Below are positions 58,301-64,000 of a stretch of 64,000 bases of DNA, piece after piece. The notes beneath the pieces are model-generated. The model was not told the origin of the DNA. It ran no database searches and worked only from the letters and a program-made list of their open reading frames with translations. A program made the position numbers and the translations under genes. The DNA comes from Cavia porcellus (taxonomy: Eukaryota; Chordata; Mammalia; Rodentia; Caviidae): the NCBI RefSeq assembly GCF_034190915.1, contig NW_026947709.1, positions 124,001-188,000 on the forward strand. Direction: 5' to 3'. Every line of letters begins with the position of its first letter. The stretch's first letter is position 1.

Positions 58301-58867
58301 GGACAGGTAGAGAGAATGAATAGAACTATTAAGGAGACCCTCACTAAATTGGCTCATGAGACTGGCTTAAAAGATTGGACGATGCTCCTGCCGTATGCCC
58401 TTTTTCGCGCGCGAAACACCCCGTCTACCAAACCCCCTAACCTTACTCCCTTCGAAATCCTTTTTGGCACCCCACCCCCCATTCGAGATCTCACTCCCTT
58501 AACTGAGCATGCTGCCTTGTTGCCAACCTCCCTGTCTGACAGGCTCATCGCCCTTGACAACCTGCAGAGGGACGTGTGGACGCAGCTAGCCTCGGCCTAT
58601 GCTCCCAGTGAGTTCCCCGCGCCACATCCGTACCAGGTGGGAGACTTTGTGTTCGTCCGGCGCCACCAACAAGAGACTCTACAGCCTCGCTGGAAAGGAC
58701 CGTACCAGGTCCTATTGACTACTCCTACAGCGGTAAAGGTTGACGGAGTCGCCTCTTGGATCCACGCGTCACACCTAAAGCCTGCCTCGGCACCAGTGGA
58801 CGGCTCCTGGGAACTCAAACGGTCTGATAACCCCCTGAAGCTAAAGTTGCGCCGAAGGACCCCCTGA
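55355..58867 (+). CDS. pol: pro-pol polyprotein region (provirus 3)
   Basis: In frame with the CA-NC segment through the UAG, so the gag-pol junction is arranged normally here; first internal Met at 55394. Catalytic motifs are unchanged. Eight substitutions separate it from proviruses 1 and 2, all in RT to RNase H: 55974, 55997, 56131, 56143, 56657, 57096, 57144 and 57492. Six alter residues, giving Glu in DQEVL, Thr in RSTWN, Trp in RLWIPGF, His in VTHYQ, Pro in GPPVT and Met in FAMAHI. The Trp and His are the residues usual in this family, so at those two sites this copy may hold the ancestral state. Confidence 0.95.
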   Translation, partial: GLRGSDPLPELRVMFKVEGTPVEFEVDTGAVYLALQAPLGALSTKKSLVQGANGSKYRSWTTERTVDLGKGKVKHSFLVIPECPAPLLGRDLLTKLGAKISFEPQGPQVTFRNPKVGQPMVTVLSLKLEDQYRLYDHQDPQPIAPAWLTDFKESWAETAGLGLASQQPPVVVTLKTTASPIRVKQYPINREAHLGIKVHIQRLLDQEVLTPCRSTWNTPLLPVKKPGTNDYRPVQDLREVNSRVEDIHPTVPNPYNLLSGLNPSRTWYTVLDLKDAFFCLPLHKDSQPLFAFEWTDPETGSAGQLTWTRLPQGFKNSPTIFDEALHKDLAPFRAQHPSLTLLQYVDDLLLAADSEGDCTSGTQDLLRELAILGYRASAKKAQICKREVIFLGYSLKGGQRWLTEARKQTVVQIPPPKSQKQLREFLGTAGFCRLWIPGFATLAAPLYPLLKGGSPFIWKKDHQQAFDAIKRALLSAPALALPNVDKPFTLFMEEKKGIARGVLTQAFGPWRRPVAYLSKRLDTVASGWPPCLKAIAAAALLIKDADKLTLGQKITIIAPHTLESIIRQPPDRWLSNARVTHYQSLLLNKDKITFGPPVTLNPATLLPEEASEPVLHTCQDVLAEEAGVRPDLLDCPLPNAEVTYFTDGSSFLIQGKRYAGAAVTDYSNVIWTARLEDGSSAQKAELIALTKALELAKGKRANIYTDSRYAFAMAHIHGAIYRQRGLLTSAGKEIKHKQEILQLLAAVMLPQKVAIIHCNSHQKGTDPVTRGNNLADQAAKSAAMGDSQMLVTDVKDSPQKEKAQINQTPETPDLTAYIQQAHRLTHLGAKKLSLLAQRQDFPGASPTAIRQVANRVVANCEACQLTNAYPAKLAPGKRLRGTRPGQYWEVDFTEVKPARCGLKYLLVFVDTFSGWTEAFPTKKETAAVVTKKLMEEIFPRFGLPKVIGSDNGPAFVAKVSQGLANILGIDWKLHCAYRPQSSGQVERMNRTIKETLTKLAHETGLKDWTMLLPYALFRARNTPSTKPPNLTPFEILFGTPPPIRDLTPLTEHAALLPTSLSDRLIALDNLQRDVWTQLASAYAPSEFPAPHPYQVGDFVFVRRHQQETLQPRWKGPYQVLLTTPTAVKVDGVASWIHASHLKPASAPVDGSWELKRSDNPLKLKLRRRTP

Positions 58868-58889
58868 GATTATTCAGAGTACTACCCTT

Positions 58890-60659
58890 ATGTGTCCCTC
58901 TAAGATGACCCGTATGGGACCCCAGACTTTAACCCTCCGGGCTCTAATGGGATTACTTATATTAATAATCCCCACTGTAGCTAGCCCCCATCGCCCCTGG
59001 AAATGGTCGTTAATACGATGGGGGGACTCACGTGTGGGTAGCACCTGGGAAGGATCAGGAAGTCCATGGTTTGCGCCCACACCCTGTTGGTTCTTTCCAG
59101 GGCTCCAATGTCCCAAACAAAGTCATTTTTATCTTTGTCCCGCACCAACCGGGAGTAGATCATATTGTAATTCCCCAGGAGAATATTTTTGTGCTTATTG
59201 GGGCTGTGAAACCGCTGCAACAGGGTGGCAACCCGCCTTCCCCGATAAACACCTTAAAATGACATGGGGGCCGCCGGGATGCAGCCTAGATAACTACCCA
59301 CCGGCTGGTCAGAGATCCTGTCAGGTTCTAAATATCACTGTCACCACTCCTGAGGACCCAGGTTGGCTGACAGGACGCACCTGGGGACTTCGAGTCTATG
59401 AGCCAGGTAAAGACAGGGGAAGCCTTATTCTCATAAAAAAGGTTCCCCTGCAGGCCCCATTTGTGCCCATAGGCCCAAACTTTACTCTAAAGCCAAAATA
59501 TAATCAGCCTACTATAGATCCTGTTACTACTGTTCAAACAACCATAGTAAGTCCCTCAGCCATAACAGTTTCTCAAGCTCCGCTACTCCAGACAGATCAC
59601 GTACCTGTCCCTCAATATTCACATTCTAACCTACTCAGTTTGATTAAAGGAGCATACATGGCTTTAAATCATACCCGACCTGATCTCCCCCAATCCTGTT
59701 GGCTATGTCTAAGTCCTAATCCCCCGTATTATGAGGGAACCGCTCTAAATGACTCTTATACACTAACCCCCAACCCCGGCCAATGCGATTGGAATCAAGT
59801 ATACCACACTCTCCCCCTTCCTGGCCTCGCTGGTCAAGGAACTTGTATAGGAGCAGTTGATAACTGGCCAACAAGCTTGCGACATCTTTGCCTCACACAC
59901 ACTAATTCCTTTCCCAAAGATCAGTACCTCGTCCCTCCTACTGGAGCCTTTTGGCTATGTACCAATGGGCTCACCCCTTGTGTCTCCACTAACGTCCTCC
60001 TTGCAGACAGCAGCTCCTGCATCCTTATAGACCTTATGCCACGCATTAAATATCTCCCCCCTAACACGCTCCCCCTCATGGGAGGTCGATATAAACGAGA
60101 ACCTGTCTCCCTGACCCTAGCAGTCCTATTGGGGATAGGTGTGGCGGGGGGGATAGGAACTGGCACAGCAGCCCTCATTACTGGGCATCAGTCTCGCCAA
60201 CAGCTTCTTGCAGTAGTAAACCAAGATTTACAGGCCTTAGAAACTTCTATAACTGCGTTACAACAATCCCTCTCGTCTCTATCTGAAGTAGTGTTACAGA
60301 ACAGAAGAGGCTTAGATCTTCTATTTTTAAAAGAAGGCGGTCTCTGCGCTGCACTTAGAGAAGAATGTTGTTTCTACACTGATCATACTGGGATTGTAAA
60401 AGACGCAATGGAAAAGCTGAGAGAGAGAATCAAATCTCGAGAGCCCCCTTCAAGTGAAGCCAAAATGTTTTCCTTCTGGGAATCAATCCTGCCCTATGTT
60501 CTCCCTTTACTGGGACCCCTGGCCGGATTCATTATAGTCATGGCTATAGCCCCTTGCCTCATTAACCGAGTAACCCAATTTGTGAGGGCTCAGATCTCTC
60601 AGGTAAAAGTTATGGTGCTACGTCAACAATATGACCCCTTACCTATACAGGACCTTTAG
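58890..60659 (+). CDS. env: Envelope glycoprotein (provirus 3, intact)
   Basis: Same 589-residue protein as in proviruses 1 and 2, and at nucleotide level apparently the same as provirus 1. Pol in the same element has accumulated six residue changes in about 1.5 kb, so the uniformity of env over 1.8 kb stands out. Either the 3' half was homogenised recently or change here was removed. Confidence 0.95.
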   Translation: MCPSKMTRMGPQTLTLRALMGLLILIIPTVASPHRPWKWSLIRWGDSRVGSTWEGSGSPWFAPTPCWFFPGLQCPKQSHFYLCPAPTGSRSYCNSPGEYFCAYWGCETAATGWQPAFPDKHLKMTWGPPGCSLDNYPPAGQRSCQVLNITVTTPEDPGWLTGRTWGLRVYEPGKDRGSLILIKKVPLQAPFVPIGPNFTLKPKYNQPTIDPVTTVQTTIVSPSAITVSQAPLLQTDHVPVPQYSHSNLLSLIKGAYMALNHTRPDLPQSCWLCLSPNPPYYEGTALNDSYTLTPNPGQCDWNQVYHTLPLPGLAGQGTCIGAVDNWPTSLRHLCLTHTNSFPKDQYLVPPTGAFWLCTNGLTPCVSTNVLLADSSSCILIDLMPRIKYLPPNTLPLMGGRYKREPVSLTLAVLLGIGVAGGIGTGTAALITGHQSRQQLLAVVNQDLQALETSITALQQSLSSLSEVVLQNRRGLDLLFLKEGGLCAALREECCFYTDHTGIVKDAMEKLRERIKSREPPSSEAKMFSFWESILPYVLPLLGPLAGFIIVMAIAPCLINRVTQFVRAQISQVKVMVLRQQYDPLPIQDL

Positions 60660-60695
60660 GATTAAAAGTCATTGGAAAAAAATAAAAGGGGGGAA

Positions 60696-61386
60696 TGTGA
60701 GAGTCGACCCCCCTGCTACAACCCCCTCCCCAGAGCGGGGAATGAAAGGGTTAACTCCCTAACTCCCCAGAGCGGGGGAATGAAAGGGTTAACTCCCTAA
60801 CTCCCCAGAGCGGGGGAATGAAAGGGTTAACTCCCTAACTCCCCAGAGCGGGGGAATGAAAGGGCTAACTCCCTAACTCCCCAGAGCGGGGGGAATGAAA
60901 GGGCTAACTCCCTAACTCCCCAGAGCTATCAGAACAGAGCAGTAAAGAATGCTTCACTCCCTAAACCTTTCCCAGGAGATAATCAGAGCAGGGCCAAAGG
61001 GAATGTCTCTGCTAGTCATTAACCACTAGATGTTCTGTTCTCTGTAAAGATAGAGATAAGCAAAAGAATGTACTGTATAAACAGGACCAGGGGGCACCTG
61101 GCACTCTAAGGTCAACCCAAGACCCTCGGTCTCAATGGTTACTCAGCCCCAGACCCTCAAATCAGCATTAGCCAGGTCCTGCGCCGCTCAAAATTAACCA
61201 ATGCGATTTGCTTCTGTAAACTTGCTTGCCTCCTGCGTGTACCTTTAAAAACCCTGCACAAATTCCCCTCGGGGCCCCTCCGCACACGTTTGCCTGAAGG
61301 ACCCCATGCGCATGGAAATAAACTTTCTTTTCCTCACCAAGAGCTGAGTCCTTGGGGTCTCTTCCCCTGCGGCGTTGGCCCTAACA
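60696..61386 (+). repeat. 3' LTR of provirus 3 (691 bp)
   Basis: Same sequence as the other 3' LTRs as far as I can compare by eye; ends at the ATTT target duplication. Confidence 0.95.
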
Positions 61387-62181
61387 ATTTTTTTCAGTAT
61401 TTTGTGTTCCACCAGATTTATTTGAAGATCTCCTGTCCTGCATCCACTGCCCAATGGAGAAGGCCAAACATAGGACAACCCACATGAGAACTTCACTTCT
61501 ACAGCCTGATTATATCATCATGAGAATATAATTTTCCTTTCATCATCAAAGATTTTTACATCAGATTGACCAGCTCTCTTGCTTGCCCATGTTTTTCCCT
61601 GGTTTTTGTACCTTGAAAGGGGTGTGCACTCTTCCCAGCCTTGATCTCCATCTTCCCCCGTATTTCCAAACATATTCATCTGGGAAACATGTAAAGATCT
61701 TATTCGGGGCTTGTTTCATTGTTTTCAAATATCTGCCCTTGAAATTCAACTTCCACCACTGTCTCTCATATCCAAAGCTATGTGCTTGCAGAGGATTTCT
61801 GCTGAGAAATTTTACAGAAAGCTCTTATACTGCAGGTGAATGATGCCAGCAAGTCTTGACTGAATAGCTTAGGGAACAGGACTCAGCCAAATGACTGACA
61901 TGACAAGGGAAAAGCGTATGCTCAAGGATACGACATGGCAGAGGTCATCTGCCAGGCCCTGGCATATTTAATATCCAATTGAAAGTACATCAATGGGTAG
62001 ATTGGCAAGCATTTCCATCCACAAATTCTGAGCAGTGAAGCCTTCGGAGAGAATATTGTGCCATACCAGGCCAAGAATATTCATCCTATTTAAATCTTGC
62101 CCTACAAGGTCCTCTGTGCCACTGAGGTCTCCATGGCAACGCCCAGCATTGGGACTCAGGTCTCCTACTGCACACTTGTAT

Positions 62182-62825
62182 CCTAGAGCCTAAAGTCCAG
62201 CTCACAATGGTGCTCAGCCAATCACAGCCCATTGTGTTTGCCTGGCAACCACAAGCTTGTGGATTTCTGTGAACTGTTTCAGCCCAACTCTGCAGCTTTC
62301 CACCTCATACAACTACAGCCATTCCAATCATGCAGTATTTGATTAGCCTCTCTTTGTTGCCTCAGAATTTTTTTTTACAGTTGTAGTGATCAAGAAAATT
62401 TGACATATTTTGAGAAGTGGAGGGAAGTAATTGGAAAACCTTTTGGTATATCTGAGGTCTATGGGTTCCAAACTTGACTATCCCAGTCTTTTAAATTTTC
62501 AAACCTAGAGCCTAAAATCCACCTCACAGGGATGTTCAGCCAATTTCAGCCCAGTGTGGTTGCCTGGCAACCACAAGCCTGTGGATTTCTGTGAAGAGTT
62601 TCAGCCCAACTCTGCAGCTTTCCAGCTCATACAACCACAGCCATTCCAATCATGCAGTATTTGATACACCTCTCTAAGTTGCCTCAGAATTTTCTTTGAA
62701 CTTGTGGTGATCAAGCAAATTTGACATATTTTGACAAGTGGAGGGAAGTAATTGGCTCTGTCTTTAGCTCTGTTTGTGGTATATGGTGTCCAAAGCTGAC
62801 TAGCCCAGTCTATTCAGTTATGAAA
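62182..62825. repeat. A+B subrepeats of unit 10
   Basis: A 62182-62503, B 62504-62825, as in units 8-9. Confidence 0.85.
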
Positions 62826-64000
62826 CGTAGAAAGCCAAATGTTTCAAGTGAGGAAAGAAAATACCACAATGATTTGGGTTCTGCCAAGTTTCTGGTGGCT
62901 TGGGAAGCAAACCTGCAAACCATACATGCAGTCTCTGCTGGATTACTGCCACCATGGTAGTATCAGTTAGCACTAAAAGCCAGCAACCAGAAGATGAGAC
63001 CCAAAATGAAAGTGAATCCTTGCAGTGCATGAATATTTGGAGTGCCTGCTTCAACTATCCAGCTTCCTCGGGGTTCACTTGTCTGCAATCGCTATTTCAA
63101 GGAGGTCTGCAGCCATTCCAGCATAACCCTGAACACTAAACATGAGGTACTAGCTCAATACCTTATCACCAGCAGGTTTTCCCAGAATTCAACTGTAACA
63201 TGGTGAAAGGGAAACCCTTAGAAAAGGGATGCAAATGCCCCTTTCACCAGAAATCCCAGGTATTTTCTCATGGCATGGAATATTTAGACTCCACAACTCA
63301 TGTAGTGAACCCAGGGACCTAGACCAAGTGTGTCTAGTTTAATGTTGTCCTCTTTTTGGAAACAGCATCTTATGTAGTTGTTGAAAGAGGCCTTGAGATC
63401 AATTCGTAGCCCAAGATGGACTGGAACTCCCAAGGATCCATCCAGCTCAGCCCCCAGATTGCTGGGATTATAGGCATGAGGGACCATGCCAAGCATGTGC
63501 ACAGAGATTCTTACATAATTTGTGAAATCCCACTACTGGTCTATAGGTAGCTTCTGTGCTTCAGGCTTTAGGACTATGCCTCTCTTTGTTTTGGCTCCCC
63601 TTGTTCAGGTGTCCATTTCTATTGTGATAAGCTCCAAGGCCCCAGGCAAGGGAGTGGCTGCCCTTCCTCTGGTGTGTCCTTGGATGATTACAGCCTTGGA
63701 TGAACAGGGTTCAAATATATTGGATCCTGTGCATTTGAAGAGGAAATGAGTAAAGTTTCATGAGTTAATGTGGACATGCCAGGGAATTGAGGGGCCATGA
63801 TAGAGACAAAACTTCAGGCCATGGGCTGAAGGCTGAGGATTCTGTACCTCTAGCTTCTTGAATAGTGGGCCTGCTGAGCAATTGTGTGCTCTCAAATGTA
63901 ATTTGATGGGTTTTGTTTTAATTTATTTTGTTTTTTGCTTTGGTTTTTTACATGGAAGGAACTGTACCATGGTTTGAAGAAGCTGGAGTGTCTTACCTAA

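Larger units (their letters stand above)
52529..61386 (+). mobile_element. Endogenous gammaretrovirus, provirus 3 (8858 bp)
   Basis: Third copy of the same integration, with ATTT at 52525-52528 and 61387-61390. It is the least damaged in gag: the MA start region, C-terminal gag and UAG readthrough codon are open, leaving only the shared p12/CA frame change. Its pol carries eight substitutions not found in proviruses 1 and 2. Confidence 0.97.
51740..64000. repeat. Macrosatellite unit 10, interrupted by provirus 3, cut by window end
   Basis: Composite unit with 12,261 bp visible. All unit-9 host variants recur, making units 9 and 10 sister duplicates. The window stops within the unit, so whether more provirus-bearing units follow is unknown. 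Confidence 0.95.

Noticed and set aside
27108..61386. Three independent integrations of the same retrovirus
   Set aside because: Identical insertion base, target duplication, flank haplotype, gag lesion and 5'/3' LTR diagnostic bases all require a single integration.
1..64000. CRISPR array, bacterial or phage origin, tRNA or rRNA genes
   Set aside because: The tandem units are kilobases long with no spacer structure, and the retroviral and SINE content is mammalian. I saw no cloverleaf with A/B boxes and no rRNA segment.

Overview
This 64-kb window lies wholly inside a mammalian tandem array (macrosatellite). A rodent host is likely but not proven: the DNA is CpG-poor, each unit carries a decayed antisense 7SL/B1-like SINE remnant, and the array contains a young gammaretrovirus. 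Neither end of the window leaves the array, so no unique flanking sequence or ordinary host gene is visible.

Layout. Ten head-to-tail units were phased on the motif AAGCACACATTTGTGG, starting at 3, 3533, 7062, 10913, 14765, 18617, 22467, 26317, 39029 and 51740 (the last is cut by the window end). Units 1-2 are about 3.53 kb. Units 3-7 are about 3.85 kb. The 322-bp difference is an internal subrepeat: long units carry two diverged copies (A and B), short units carry one A/B hybrid. Each unit has a cluster of RFX X-box-like motifs with nearby CCAAT boxes, but no ORF that I would call a gene.

Units 8-10 are about 12.71 kb because each contains a complete gammaretroviral provirus of about 8.86 kb (27108-35963, 39818-48674, 52529-61386). 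All three sit at the same base of the unit with the same 4-bp target duplication (ATTT). They are therefore copies of one insertion that was amplified together with its host unit, not three insertions. Each has LTR, tRNA-Thr-like primer binding site, leader, gag, UAG readthrough codon, pro-pol, env, polypurine tract and LTR.

Coding state. Pol (from the UAG to its own stop) and Env (589 aa, the same protein in all three) are open. Gag is broken in all three by a shared frame change near the p12/CA boundary. Provirus 1 has an extra stop in MA, and proviruses 1 and 2 each have a different TGA just before the UAG; only provirus 3 keeps the normal readthrough arrangement. No copy looks able to make a complete Gag or Gag-Pol.

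History. Host flanks, 5' LTR, leader and gag group proviruses 2 and 3 against 1. The middle of pol groups 1 and 2 against 3. Env and the 3' LTR are almost uniform. Single crossover products (short units) and conflicting groupings along the sequence indicate continuing unequal crossover and gene conversion. The most noteworthy object is the composite 12.7-kb retrovirus-bearing macrosatellite unit, which places LTR promoters and CTCF-like motifs at regular intervals through the array.
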